DNA of 64,000 nucleotides from Paenibacillus mesophilus (GCF_005938385.1 NZ_VCRA01000008.1:124001-188000), one strand, 5' to 3'. Numbered from the stretch's first letter, positions 26,492 through 35,461 are shown. The notes: generated from the sequence alone by a model not told the origin. Numbers and translations are program-made.

Positions 26492-27937
26492 TTATCCAGC
26501 ATCAGGTCGCTTCACTGGCAGCGTTAACGTAAAGGTCGTCCCTCCGGGTCCGCTGTTCGTCAATATCAGTTCGCCTCCCAAGGCGCGCGCAATCATGCGG
26601 CTGAAGGGCAGTCCCAGCCCGAGCCCCCTCACCCGCTTTCGCTTATCCTTGCCGCGATAGAACGGTTCGAATACATCCAATTGCTCGTCCGGCTCGATGC
26701 CGCATCCTGTGTCCTCCACCTGGATATGGATTTCCGCTCCGCCCGTGAGCAGCCGTACCCGGATCCGGCCTCCGCTATCCGTCGCATCCTGCGCATTGTT
26801 CAGCAGGTTGACCAATATTTGCTCGAGGCGGGCGGAGTCCGTCCAAATCTGCCGGTTACGCACTGCCCGATCCGCCTCGACAACCATTTCCAAACCGGCG
26901 AATGGCCGGCTGTGGCGCCAACGCTCGACGATATCCCTTACGGTCTCTTCCAGTTCGACAAGCTCCGCCTTCACTGCCGCCACGTTGCCGGCAAAGCTGT
27001 TAAAAGCGAGCAGGTCTTCGATGATATGATGCAGACGGTCGACCTGCTTCAGGCTGTTGTCCAGAAATTTCTCCGCTTCCTTCCCGGAAACGACTCCATC
27101 CTTCACCGCCTGAATAAGCCCGCTTATGGAGGCGACCGGTGTTTTCAGTTCATGCGTTACGCCGGCCAGCAATTGAGTGCGCGTCGCCTCGAGCCGGCTT
27201 AATCGGTCGGCCATCTCCTTGAATGCGTGCATCAATTGATGAATTTCCTTCTCAGACTGCTCCATGTTGAATTGCAGATCGTAATTTCCCGCTACAATCT
27301 GATTGGCGGCGTCGACCGCTTCCCGAATCGGTTTGACGAGGCGTCTTGTCAGCCAATAGACGATATACCAACCGCTTAACAAGAAACCGATCAGGGCTGC
27401 GATGCGAAATAGCTTGAATTCCAGCAACCCTTGCAGCACATTCGTTTTTGGCGATAGATAGAGGGCGTAACCGATGGTCCCGGAGGAAGTGGTCATCGGA
27501 TGGACGGCCGTCAAATAAGGCATGCGGTTCCCGAGCGGCTCCAATTCGAACACTCGAGGTCTCACGCTCTTGATGTCGTTCAATCTGGCTTCAAGCTGAA
27601 CGGTCTCCTGAGGGAGAACCGGCGGGTGATGTTGAACGACCTGTCCCTGCACATTCAGGATCGCCATGACCGGTCTTTCTCCCAGACCGTATTCCAGTAT
27701 CCGATTGTTCAGGAAACGTGCAAGCGGTTCCCCCTCCGGCAGCCGGCCGCCATGCTTTATCGCTTCCTCGGCTATGTCCCGCGCCATCCGTTCGATCGCC
27801 TTGTACTGCATCGTTGCATTGTTCCTTTGGATCATGAACAAGGTCGCTGTTCCAATGACGATCATGCTGAGGAGCACCACGAGAAAATAACGGACGGACC
27901 AGGAGTACAGCAAAGATTTACGCTTTCGGTTTGACAC
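26492..27937 (-). CDS. Membrane sensor histidine kinase (OmpR-partner type)
   Basis: A 481-residue kinase. Two membrane helices (about 16-35 and 178-198) flank an extracytoplasmic sensor of about 140 residues; then HAMP (RRLVKPIREAVDAANQI), HisKA with phospho-His262 in VTHELKTPVASISG, and HATPase with the N box ILVNLLNNAQDATDS, DTGCGIEP and GLGLGLPFSRMIA. It would phosphorylate the regulator encoded just upstream, whose gene overlaps this one by 20 bases. Both are transcribed leftward. The signal is unknown; with no adjacent transporter, membrane stress or an extracellular ligand is possible. Confidence 0.92.
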   Translation of the reverse strand: MSNRKRKSLLYSWSVRYFLVVLLSMIVIGTATLFMIQRNNATMQYKAIERMARDIAEEAIKHGGRLPEGEPLARFLNNRILEYGLGERPVMAILNVQGQVVQHHPPVLPQETVQLEARLNDIKSVRPRVFELEPLGNRMPYLTAVHPMTTSSGTIGYALYLSPKTNVLQGLLEFKLFRIAALIGFLLSGWYIVYWLTRRLVKPIREAVDAANQIVAGNYDLQFNMEQSEKEIHQLMHAFKEMADRLSRLEATRTQLLAGVTHELKTPVASISGLIQAVKDGVVSGKEAEKFLDNSLKQVDRLHHIIEDLLAFNSFAGNVAAVKAELVELEETVRDIVERWRHSRPFAGLEMVVEADRAVRNRQIWTDSARLEQILVNLLNNAQDATDSGGRIRVRLLTGGAEIHIQVEDTGCGIEPDEQLDVFEPFYRGKDKRKRVRGLGLGLPFSRMIARALGGELILTNSGPGGTTFTLTLPVKRPDAG

Positions 27938-28604
27938 GGAATTTGTACCCCAACCCTCTCATCGTTTCAATTTCCCCATCTTCGCCGGACCAATCCGCGA
28001 GCGCTTGACGGATCCGGCCAACCGCCAAATCTACGGCGCGGTCGATTCCTTCGTAATCCATCCCCCAAACCGCGCTGATCAATTGTTCCCGGTCGAACGA
28101 TTGGTTCGGATGATCGGCAAAGAACAGCAGCAAAGAGAGATCGCGCGGCGGCAATCGCACTTGCCTTCCATTCAGAAACACTTCGCGCGAGCCGAAGTCA
28201 ATTTTCAAGCCGCCGAAAAGAACCGTATCCTCGACCCTGACTTGAGGCCATCGTCGCAACACGGCCTTCACGCGGGCAACCACCTCATCCGCTATAAACG
28301 GCTTGCTTATGTAATCGTCGGCGCCGGCATTCAGTCCCCCGAGCCTGGAACCGATCTCGTTCAGTGCGGTAAGCATGATGACCGGACACGAGCTATGCGA
28401 CCGTATATGCTTCAGAATGGTCCAGCCGTCGATATCCGGCAGCATCACATCGAGCAATACGAGCGATGGTTTCCATTGATGATACAAGAGGATCGCCTTC
28501 TCGCCGTCATCGGCTTGCTCAACCTCAAATTCCGCTCTTTCCAGATACCGCTTCAGCACCATCGAAATATCCGGTTCATCCTCAACGATGAGAATCCGTT
28601 TCAA
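27918..28604 (-). CDS. OmpR/PhoB-family response regulator
   Basis: A 228-residue regulator: receiver domain (RILIVEDEPDISMVLKRYLE; phospho-acceptor Asp52 in LVLLDVMLPD; KPF motif near 100) followed by an OmpR-type winged helix (VRLPPRDLSLLLFFADHPNQ, SAVWGMDYEGIDRAVDLAVG, GLGYKFRVKPKA). I prefer the TTG start at 28604, because GGGAGGG lies 11 bases upstream and the receiver begins directly there. An ATG at 28634 without a ribosome site would add ten residues. Overlaps the kinase gene, so the pair is translationally coupled. Divergent from the SDR operon at 28765. Confidence 0.88.
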   Translation of the reverse strand: MKRILIVEDEPDISMVLKRYLERAEFEVEQADDGEKAILLYHQWKPSLVLLDVMLPDIDGWTILKHIRSHSSCPVIMLTALNEIGSRLGGLNAGADDYISKPFIADEVVARVKAVLRRWPQVRVEDTVLFGGLKIDFGSREVFLNGRQVRLPPRDLSLLLFFADHPNQSFDREQLISAVWGMDYEGIDRAVDLAVGRIRQALADWSGEDGEIETMRGLGYKFRVKPKA

Positions 28605-28764
28605 AGCTGCAAACACCCTCCCTTTTCGCACCATGCGTTATTCTACATTTTATAGCAAAAATCCTCTCTGCCCGATACGTTCCAGATATATGGGGCTGGT
28701 ATAGTTGAGTCTAATCGTAACCGCATATAAGAAGCGGCATGTTTGGAGGAGGAACGAATTCAAT

Positions 28765-29610
28765 ATGAGTGTGTTTCGGGAAAAAATATGTATCGTTACA
28801 GGAGGCGGGTCGGGACTTGGCAGGGCGCTGTGCCGTCAGTTGGCGGAACAAGGAGCGATCTTGACTGTCGCAGACCTCAATAAAGAAGCGGCTTACATGG
28901 TCGCGCGGGAAATTACGGACGAAGGCGGCAAGGCCGTTGCAGCTCCCGTAGACGTAACAATCCCGGAATCGGTGGAATCGCTTGTCAACCAAACATTGGA
29001 ACGATACGGGCGCATCGATTACATGTTCAATAATGCAGGAGTCGCCGTCCTCGGCGAGTTTCGGGATTTGCCGCTTGCTGAAGTGAAGAAGGTGTTGAAC
29101 GTCAATTTATCCGGTGTTCTTCACGGATCCTATACTGCCTTTCGAGTCATGGCGCGGCAAGGATTCGGACATATCGTCAACACCGCTTCCGGCTTCGGTC
29201 TTGCGCCGGGTCCGACCAATTTGCCGTACGTGACGTCCAAGTTCGGAGTTGTCGGGTTGTCGGAGACTTTGCGAGTGGAAGGTTTGGATTTGGGTGTCAA
29301 GGTGAGCACCGTTTGCCCCGGTTACATCCGTACCTCTTTAGTCGAGCATGTGCGTACTTACCGTGCCGACGCCAGGGACGTCCTTTCCACCCTTCCCGTG
29401 AGATTGGTTGAACCTGAGGAAGCGGCTCGCCTCGTACTGCGAAAAGTCGGGAAAAACCGCGCCATCATCGCCTTTCCTTCCTATGTAGGTTTGCTGACGT
29501 TCCTGTACAGGTTTGTCCCGGGCTTGTTTCTCCGTTATTCCCTCCGAACCGTCCGGGAATTCAGGAAATTCCGCAAACCCGATTTGGACGGAGGAGAATC
29601 AGATGGCTAA
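28765..29610 (+). CDS. Short-chain dehydrogenase/reductase (SDR)
   Basis: A 281-residue classical SDR. NAD(P)-binding TGGGSGLGRAL at residues 12-22, NNAG motif (YMFNNAGVAVLGEF), Ser in NTASGFGLAP and catalytic YVTSK. The C-terminal tail is hydrophobic (YVGLLTFLYRFVPGLFLRYS), as in SDRs that act at membranes on lipid-like substrates. The start ATG follows GGAGGAGGAACG by about 12 bases. It is the first gene of a tight operon: its last 8 bases overlap the start of the CheY-like gene at 29603, and a cNMP/AAA/patatin protein and a CheA-like kinase follow. A link to lipid metabolism fits the patatin neighbour but is inference. Confidence 0.9.
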   Translation: MSVFREKICIVTGGGSGLGRALCRQLAEQGAILTVADLNKEAAYMVAREITDEGGKAVAAPVDVTIPESVESLVNQTLERYGRIDYMFNNAGVAVLGEFRDLPLAEVKKVLNVNLSGVLHGSYTAFRVMARQGFGHIVNTASGFGLAPGPTNLPYVTSKFGVVGLSETLRVEGLDLGVKVSTVCPGYIRTSLVEHVRTYRADARDVLSTLPVRLVEPEEAARLVLRKVGKNRAIIAFPSYVGLLTFLYRFVPGLFLRYSLRTVREFRKFRKPDLDGGESDG

Positions 29611-30409
29611 CCTGATGATTGTCGATGATTCGAAGATCATTCGGCAACGATTGCGCGCCATTCTTGAGGATCTTGGACATTGCATCGTATCCGAGGCAGC
29701 GAATGGGAAAGAAGCGTTGGAGAACTACAAGCGGATGGAGAAAGAGATCGATCTGATTACGTTGGATATTGAAATGCCGGGCATCAATGGCATGGAAGTG
29801 ATCCGTCTGCTCCGGGAGCACAACCCGTCGGCGGCGATCGTGATGATCAGCTCGGTCGAGGATCGCAGCAACGTGCTGAAGGCGATCCGACTGGGCGCGA
29901 AGCATTATTTCGTCAAACCTTTTACTGAAACGAAAATAAAAGAGGTTATCGGTAGAGTGCTTGGCTTCGATACGAACCCGAATCGGACAGAAGCCCTGCG
30001 AGAGAATCCTGAGGCGAACTTCCGGGTGCAGACGGCGCGCAGGATGGAAGACTCCGCGGGAGGGATGCTTTTGAAGTCGGAGAACCTTGAATCTCTGCCG
30101 TTTGAACTATTTCATATGGATGAACGCACCCTATTGATCATTCGCAGCCCGATTACCGATACGAATGCATATTTATTGTACCGATGTCTTCAAGGGTTGC
30201 TCTATTTCCGGAAAATGAAGTTTGTATTGGAGTTGTGGGAGCCGGTCAGGCATCGCGAAGGCGCCCGGTTGCTGCACGAATTTATTCAAGATGTCAGGAG
30301 CCGGCATGGAAAGGCTGCGGTGGTCACGGATGATACGAGGTATTATACCGAATGGCTTTCCGACCTGGGGGATGACGTCTATCGCGCGTATAAGGAAATC
30401 AAGTGGTAA
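29603..30409 (+). CDS. CheY-like response regulator with an extra STAS-like C-terminal domain (copy 1)
   Basis: A 268-residue protein. Residues 1-122 are a receiver (MIVDDSKIIRQRLRAILEDL; Asp55 in LITLDIEMPG; ISSVED; FVKPF). After a linker, residues about 160-268 form a second domain beginning ESLPFELFHMDERTLLIIRS and containing CLQGLLYFRKMKFVLELWEP. The predicted strand-helix order resembles a STAS domain, but no DSxG motif is present. There is no DNA-binding domain. The same architecture recurs in the gene at 34456. Start ATG is set by GGAGGAGAATCAG and overlaps the SDR stop. It probably takes phosphate from the CheA-like kinase of this operon and relays it by protein contact. Confidence 0.85.
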   Translation: MANLMIVDDSKIIRQRLRAILEDLGHCIVSEAANGKEALENYKRMEKEIDLITLDIEMPGINGMEVIRLLREHNPSAAIVMISSVEDRSNVLKAIRLGAKHYFVKPFTETKIKEVIGRVLGFDTNPNRTEALRENPEANFRVQTARRMEDSAGGMLLKSENLESLPFELFHMDERTLLIIRSPITDTNAYLLYRCLQGLLYFRKMKFVLELWEPVRHREGARLLHEFIQDVRSRHGKAAVVTDDTRYYTEWLSDLGDDVYRAYKEIKW

Positions 30410-30447
30410 GCGGCGAAACGGGAACGCCGAGTCCAAGGAGGGATGGC

Positions 30448-32322
30448 ATGCCGAACCATGAGCCCGTTCATGAGCACCCGTTTCTGAATCAGTTGAATCA
30501 CGAAGATCTGGTCGCGATTCTCCCTTACGTGGATGAACATGAACATGCCGACGGTTCGCTTCTTCTCGCGCGGGGAGAAGTGAGCGACAGCCTGCACATT
30601 ATATTATCCGGTACGGTAGAAACACACATCGAGCATGAGAACGATATTAGCTTGGCGAAATTGGGACGGGGGCGATTTTTCGGCGAATGGTCCTGTTTGG
30701 CGGGTGAGCCGGTTCATGCCGAATACAGGGCGGACGAGAACCTTCGGACATTATCCGTTTCGCGCCCGGGGATGGTGATCTTGATGGACCGATGTCCTCC
30801 TTTTCGTGATCGGATCATCGAGATCATGATGCGACACATTCGCACACGGAATGAACAGATATGGAGCAAGGCCGGGAAAATTCCCACCACCTTGCGGCAG
30901 CTGGATGAGACGAGAGAGCTGCGCCTCGGATCGCTTGCAGGCGGAAGCAGGATTATGCAGGGGCTCAGACAACAGATTGATGTTCTCGCTTCCAAAGATG
31001 AGCCGGTATGTATCATTGGAGAAAAAGGCGTGGGCAAGTTTCATATCGCATGCGAAATTCATTATCGCTCCGACCGCAGTCTTCACCCTATTCTGAGTGT
31101 GGCTGCGGACAGCTACGATGCGCAAGCATGGGAAATGACCGTACGCGCAGCCGCGGGCGGGACGATCATTATCGAGCAGTCGGATCTAATGCCCGCCGAT
31201 CTGCTCCACCGGCTGATCCGGTCCGCAAACAAGTCGCGAATCATCATGACGGGGCAAACCATGCCGGATGTCATCGCACGGCACATTATGGTCGCGCCGC
31301 TCCGGCTTCGATCGGAAGATATCCCCGCGCTTGTATATGCATGGTTGATAAAGTCAGGGATTCCCTCCCCCGAGGAATCGATCTCCGAAGAAGCCCTTCG
31401 CATGCTCTCGATGTATCCGTACCCGGACGATAACATCGACGGATTGCATCGGATCTTGAAGAAGGCTCTTGCACGCAGCGGAGGAAAGAGCATTAGCAGC
31501 TTGCATTTGCGCTTTGACCGCGTCCGCGAACCGGGAACCAGACCGACCATCGGACTGGCTCTAGGCAGCGGTTCGGTGCGCGGCGCGGCACATGTAGGCA
31601 TCATGAAAGTTTTGGAGGAAGAGCAGATCCCCATTGATCTGATTGCCGGGTCCAGCGTAGGAGCGTTTATCGGGGCGCTTTATGCGGGAGGTCAACCGAT
31701 CTCCGCATTCGAGAGAGTGCTGCCGACAGTCCGCTGGCGGCAGCTCCTGGACTTGACCTTGCCGCCGAAAGCTTTCGTCGATAACCGCCGGATGATTCGG
31801 TTTCTTGAATCTTATATCGGGCCCGCTCATTTTGAAGATTTGCCGATCCCCTTCGCCGTGACGGCTGCGGACGCCGCAACAGGCGAAGGCTGCATTCTGA
31901 ATACGGGCCCCGTGTCCGCTGCCGTATGTGCATCAACCGCGATCCCCGGGGTCATGAAACCGGTGAGATACAATCACCGGCTGCTCATTGACGGCGGCGT
32001 CGTACATCCGGTGCCGGTACAGCTGGCTAAGTGCATGGGCGCGGATATCGTCATCGCGGCAGATCTCGGTACCTCGTCATACGCCAAGCGAGATCCGAAA
32101 AACTTTGTCGTATCGATTCTCAATACATTGGAAATTATGAGCGACAACATTCTTCGGGAAGAGCTGCAACTGGCGGATGTAGTGCTAAATCCGCAACTGA
32201 ATATTCAAGTGAACACGTTTAAGTCATCTACCGCCTACATCCGGGAAGGGGTCCGGGCGACCCGCGAAATGGTGACGGCAATCAAACGACTCATCCATAG
32301 ATCGATGGCAGAGCGAGAATAA
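30448..32322 (+). CDS. Fusion of cNMP-binding-like domain, degenerate sigma-54-activator AAA domain and patatin phospholipase
   Basis: A 624-residue protein from ATG 30448 (AAGGAGGG 6 bases upstream). Residues ~11-115: cNMP/CRP-type beta-roll (FFGEWSCLAGEPVHAEY), where the usual cassette Arg is not evident. Residues ~160-350: NtrC-like AAA domain with P-loop GEKGVGK (191-197), LRLRSEDIPAL and a C-terminal helical subdomain. It lacks GAFTGA and its Walker B is GGTIIIEQ (237-244) instead of an acidic pair, so it is probably not a sigma-54 activator. Residues ~366-600: patatin with oxyanion loop GSGSVRGAAH (373-382), nucleophile Ser403 in GSSVG and Asp515 in DGG, so the lipase site is intact. 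It likely hydrolyses membrane lipid under control of the two front domains. No membrane segment. Third gene of the operon. Confidence 0.88.
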   Translation: MPNHEPVHEHPFLNQLNHEDLVAILPYVDEHEHADGSLLLARGEVSDSLHIILSGTVETHIEHENDISLAKLGRGRFFGEWSCLAGEPVHAEYRADENLRTLSVSRPGMVILMDRCPPFRDRIIEIMMRHIRTRNEQIWSKAGKIPTTLRQLDETRELRLGSLAGGSRIMQGLRQQIDVLASKDEPVCIIGEKGVGKFHIACEIHYRSDRSLHPILSVAADSYDAQAWEMTVRAAAGGTIIIEQSDLMPADLLHRLIRSANKSRIIMTGQTMPDVIARHIMVAPLRLRSEDIPALVYAWLIKSGIPSPEESISEEALRMLSMYPYPDDNIDGLHRILKKALARSGGKSISSLHLRFDRVREPGTRPTIGLALGSGSVRGAAHVGIMKVLEEEQIPIDLIAGSSVGAFIGALYAGGQPISAFERVLPTVRWRQLLDLTLPPKAFVDNRRMIRFLESYIGPAHFEDLPIPFAVTAADAATGEGCILNTGPVSAAVCASTAIPGVMKPVRYNHRLLIDGGVVHPVPVQLAKCMGADIVIAADLGTSSYAKRDPKNFVVSILNTLEIMSDNILREELQLADVVLNPQLNIQVNTFKSSTAYIREGVRATREMVTAIKRLIHRSMAERE

Positions 32323-32344
32323 TCCGGGAAGGATCGATAGAAGA

Positions 32345-34405
32345 GTGCGATCAATTTGGCTGAAGATCATTAACATCGGGATCGACGAAACCACGAACGA
32401 CCAGGAAGTCATGTATATTCAAGTCTGCAACGGATTGTCAGTCCTTATATCCATATGGATGCTTTCGCTTGTTCCGCTTATATTGCCGTATTGGCCCGAC
32501 TCGGCGGTGTTTGCGATCAACGGAGTTGTGTTTCCCCTGCTATGGCCGCTGATCTTGCTGATTAATCACAACAAAAAATACATGGCGGCCCGGATTTATC
32601 TCACGGCCACTTCCGTCGCGATTATTACGATCAACGTCCTCTCGGTCGGCGGACAGACGGAAAATCAGCTATTTATTACGATGTACATCGCCAGCGCTTT
32701 CGTCGTGTATCCCCAAACACGGCATTTTCTCGTGGTCGCGGCAGTCGGATTGATTCACTTTTCCCTGTTGGAATATTGGTTCAGCTTTAACGGGCCGCTG
32801 GTTGATGCGGACCCTGCTTATTATGCGCTCATCCGCTATTTGTCCGTGTTTAACATCCCGGTGCTTTTTAGCATTATCGCGCTCTATCATAAAGATCTGC
32901 TGATCAAAACCCAAAAACGTTTGCGCGAGCGTACCCAAGCTTTCCGAAATTTGCTGGATCACGCAGGGCAAGGCTTTCTCACCTTCGATCGCCGACTGGT
33001 CGTTCAGGAGGAATACAGTAAGGAGTGCTTCCGCTTGTTCGGAAAAGACATCGCCGGCAACAAATTTGTGGAGCTGCTGGCTCCTTGCGATGTTCAAGAA
33101 AGGCTGCTGCTTGAGGACATTCTTCATACCGTCTTTGAAGAAGACGATTTGCAGCGCGAGGTTTGTCTAACACTGTTGCCGTCGGAAGCGGAAGTAGAAG
33201 GAATACCGGTGAAGCTGCAGTATAAGTGGATCAAGGAGCCGTCCTCCGCATCGCACATGGTCATGGTCGTGATGACGGATATCAGTGAAAAGCGGGACAT
33301 GGAGCATCACATGGAAGATGAACGAAAAGCAATGCGAATGGTCGCCAAGGTCGTAAAGCTTGATCGCGACTTCAAGGAGCTGCTGTCGGATTACCGGTCG
33401 TTCGCACAAACGGGTATTCATGCTTTGATCAACAATGCATCGTCAGCGATGGACAAATGCTCCGAATTGTCCCTGCTCATTCACACGTATAAAGGGAATT
33501 TCGCCCAATTCGATTTTGTCCACCTTCCCCGGCGTCTGCATGATATGGAGACACAATTCGAGATCTGGAAGCAGCGGTTGAGCCATACTCCTTCCGAATC
33601 GGAGCCGTCAGTCTCTTTTGCCGCATGGCTCGGTCAGCTCGACTTGCTGAATGAGCTGGCGGACGACATGCGTATTTTGAACGGCGTACTGGGAGATCGC
33701 TTCAGCGTCGAAGACAACAGGATCATGATCGAATCGGAACGGCTAAGGCGATTGGAGCAGCGGATCATGACACTATATCCCGGACCGGAAAGCGAGTCGT
33801 TGGTTGCGGAAATCCGCCAGCTTCAATACTGTCCGTTCGAACAATTACTCGGTATGTATCCCGCTTATGCGGAGCAGCTTGCGAGGCAAACAGGTAAAGA
33901 GATTGAACCTTTGGCCATTAAAGGCGGGGATTTCCTGGTGGATCCGGACGTGTATGCGGTCTTCTCTCGCAGCTTGATCCATGTCTTTCACAATATGATC
34001 GACCATGGCATCGAAATGCCGGACGAACGTATCGCGCTGGGTAAAGATCCCCGGGGACGTATTGGCTGCCGCATAATCGCAACCGACGAGGGAATTGAGC
34101 TCCAGCTGTCCAATGACGGCAAACCCATTGATCCTTCGGTCATCCGAAGCCGTGTGCTGGAGCAAGGCATGTGCACGGCCGAGCAATTTGACGCCATGTC
34201 TGCCCATGAGCAGCGGATGCTTATCGTTCGGGAAGGCTTCTCCTCGAAACGAACGGTCACTCCATTATCAGGCCGCGGGATCGGCTTGTCCGCCGTGCAC
34301 AAGGCGCTGCGGGAACTGAAGGGCACCATGCGCATAGATAGCGATGCGGAACACGGCACAACGTTTACATTCATCCTTCCCCGGGTTCAATCACTGCTGT
34401 CTTGA
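32345..34405 (+). CDS. Membrane CheA-like histidine kinase with PAS and internal HPt domain
   Basis: A 686-residue protein starting at GTG 32345, with only a weak ribosome site, 22 bases after the patatin gene. Residues ~25-185 hold about six membrane helices. Residues ~200-315 look like PAS (AFRNLLDHAGQGFLTFDRRL, ending MVVMTDISEKRDMEHHMEDE). Residues ~355-420 look like an HPt domain with phospho-His380 in LIHTYKGNFAQFDF. Residues ~530-680 are a CheA-type ATPase (HVFHNMIDHGIEMPDERIAL, GRGIGLSAVHKAL, GTTFTFILP). There is no C-terminal CheW-like domain, so this is not a chemotaxis CheA. It should pass phosphate from His380 to the CheY-like regulators at 29603 and 34456. The signal is unknown, sensed in or at the membrane. 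Confidence 0.87.
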   Translation: MRSIWLKIINIGIDETTNDQEVMYIQVCNGLSVLISIWMLSLVPLILPYWPDSAVFAINGVVFPLLWPLILLINHNKKYMAARIYLTATSVAIITINVLSVGGQTENQLFITMYIASAFVVYPQTRHFLVVAAVGLIHFSLLEYWFSFNGPLVDADPAYYALIRYLSVFNIPVLFSIIALYHKDLLIKTQKRLRERTQAFRNLLDHAGQGFLTFDRRLVVQEEYSKECFRLFGKDIAGNKFVELLAPCDVQERLLLEDILHTVFEEDDLQREVCLTLLPSEAEVEGIPVKLQYKWIKEPSSASHMVMVVMTDISEKRDMEHHMEDERKAMRMVAKVVKLDRDFKELLSDYRSFAQTGIHALINNASSAMDKCSELSLLIHTYKGNFAQFDFVHLPRRLHDMETQFEIWKQRLSHTPSESEPSVSFAAWLGQLDLLNELADDMRILNGVLGDRFSVEDNRIMIESERLRRLEQRIMTLYPGPESESLVAEIRQLQYCPFEQLLGMYPAYAEQLARQTGKEIEPLAIKGGDFLVDPDVYAVFSRSLIHVFHNMIDHGIEMPDERIALGKDPRGRIGCRIIATDEGIELQLSNDGKPIDPSVIRSRVLEQGMCTAEQFDAMSAHEQRMLIVREGFSSKRTVTPLSGRGIGLSAVHKALRELKGTMRIDSDAEHGTTFTFILPRVQSLLS

Positions 34406-34455
34406 TATTGTGTCGGACCCGGGGCAACGGTGCTGCGGTACGCACTTCGCAAACG

Positions 34456-35244
34456 TTACCACCAGATTTCCGCCCGCGATCGATAAACGCAATGCTTGAA
34501 TTTCGCTTGCAAGGGGATGAAATAACCGGGATCTTCCGCTATGATCCCGACAGTCCCTTGACGCTCGCGTACCGTACTGACGAAGTCAAACAACAACCCA
34601 TTACCATCCTCGTGCAGGATCGGTTCCTCGATGATCAACAGGTACTTGGCTTTGCGATAATATAGCAAACCTTGCAAGCAGCTGTGGAGGTAGCGAATAT
34701 TGCCGTCGGTGATATGCCGGTGAATGCTCAGCTCCGCCAGGTCGTCCTGAATCGAGAGTTCAAACGGGAGTTCGGATAAGGCGGGAACATCCAGCTTCAG
34801 CAATTCCCGTCTGGGCACCGGCCGGATCATCTGTTCCTTGAGCTGCTCGGATGGAGCTTCTCCGGCTATCGTCTCCTTGCCGCCGGCTTTCAGCACGGCA
34901 GCCAGAACCTCGATAACTTTCTCATCGGTAAAAGGCTTGGTGATGTAATGCTTCGCTCCGAGCCTGATCGCTTCATATACCTTGCTGCGTTGCTCGAGTG
35001 AACTGATCATGATAATGATCGCTTTCGGATCTTGTTCACGGATGCGGCGAACCGTTTCGATGCCATCCATTCCGGGGAGCTGAATATCCATAGAGATCAG
35101 ATCGATTCCGCCTTGTGTGTACGCGGCTATCGCTTCTTGTCCCTCCTCCGCTTCTTTAACAACACGATGTCCGGCCGACTCAAAGATTTCCCTCAAGCTT
35201 CTCCGGAAAATGGGTGAATCGTCCACAATCATAATATTTGCCAT
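34456..35244 (-). CDS. CheY-like response regulator with STAS-like C-terminal domain (copy 2)
   Basis: A 262-residue paralogue of the regulator at 29603: receiver with MIVDDSPIFRRSLREIFESA, Asp53 in LISMDIQLPG, ISSLEQ and ITKPF, then SELPFELSIQDDLAELSIHR and CLQGLLYYRKAKYLLIIEEP, matching the C-terminal domain of copy 1. No DNA-binding domain. It lies convergent to the kinase gene, 50 bases from its end, as a separate minus-strand unit with an AGGGAGAGA ribosome site. Two regulators for one kinase suggest either a split output or a phosphate sink. Confidence 0.87.
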   Translation of the reverse strand: MANIMIVDDSPIFRRSLREIFESAGHRVVKEAEEGQEAIAAYTQGGIDLISMDIQLPGMDGIETVRRIREQDPKAIIIMISSLEQRSKVYEAIRLGAKHYITKPFTDEKVIEVLAAVLKAGGKETIAGEAPSEQLKEQMIRPVPRRELLKLDVPALSELPFELSIQDDLAELSIHRHITDGNIRYLHSCLQGLLYYRKAKYLLIIEEPILHEDGNGLLFDFVSTVRERQGTVGIIAEDPGYFIPLQAKFKHCVYRSRAEIWW

Positions 35245-35360
35245 TTTTCTCTCTCCCTGCGATCTAATGTTTGGACGATTCCATATTAAAGCTTAAACAT
35301 ATCCATTTCATATCGAGATTTCGGATTCCGCATCCATCGAATTGACGATATCGACGAACA

Positions 35361-35390
35361 ACAAAAAAAGCCCATTTTTAGGGCTTTTCC
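35361..35390 (-). terminator. Terminator after the AT-rich beta-helix gene
   Basis: AAAAGCCC (35366-35373), loop ATTTTTA, GGGCTTTT (35381-35388). On the minus strand it is followed by a T-run and TTGTTG. It separates the beta-helix gene at 35462 from the response regulator gene at 34456. Confidence 0.8.
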
Positions 35391-35461
35391 TGTTCGGACC
35401 TTGCTCGCCCGAATGTTGCCGGCGTACGGCAGCAGGCGCAACATGATCTATTTGTTGTCCG

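Noticed and set aside
29603..34405. Chemotaxis operon (CheA and CheY)
   Set aside because: The kinase lacks the CheW-like and P2/P3 arrangement and has membrane helices; no cheW, cheR, cheB or receptor gene is present.
28765..35244. CBASS-type anti-phage system, because a patatin effector is present
   Set aside because: No CD-NTase/cyclase gene, no Cap accessory gene, and the patatin carries its own cNMP-like and AAA domains. CapV-type effectors lack these. The kinase and CheY genes fit signalling better.
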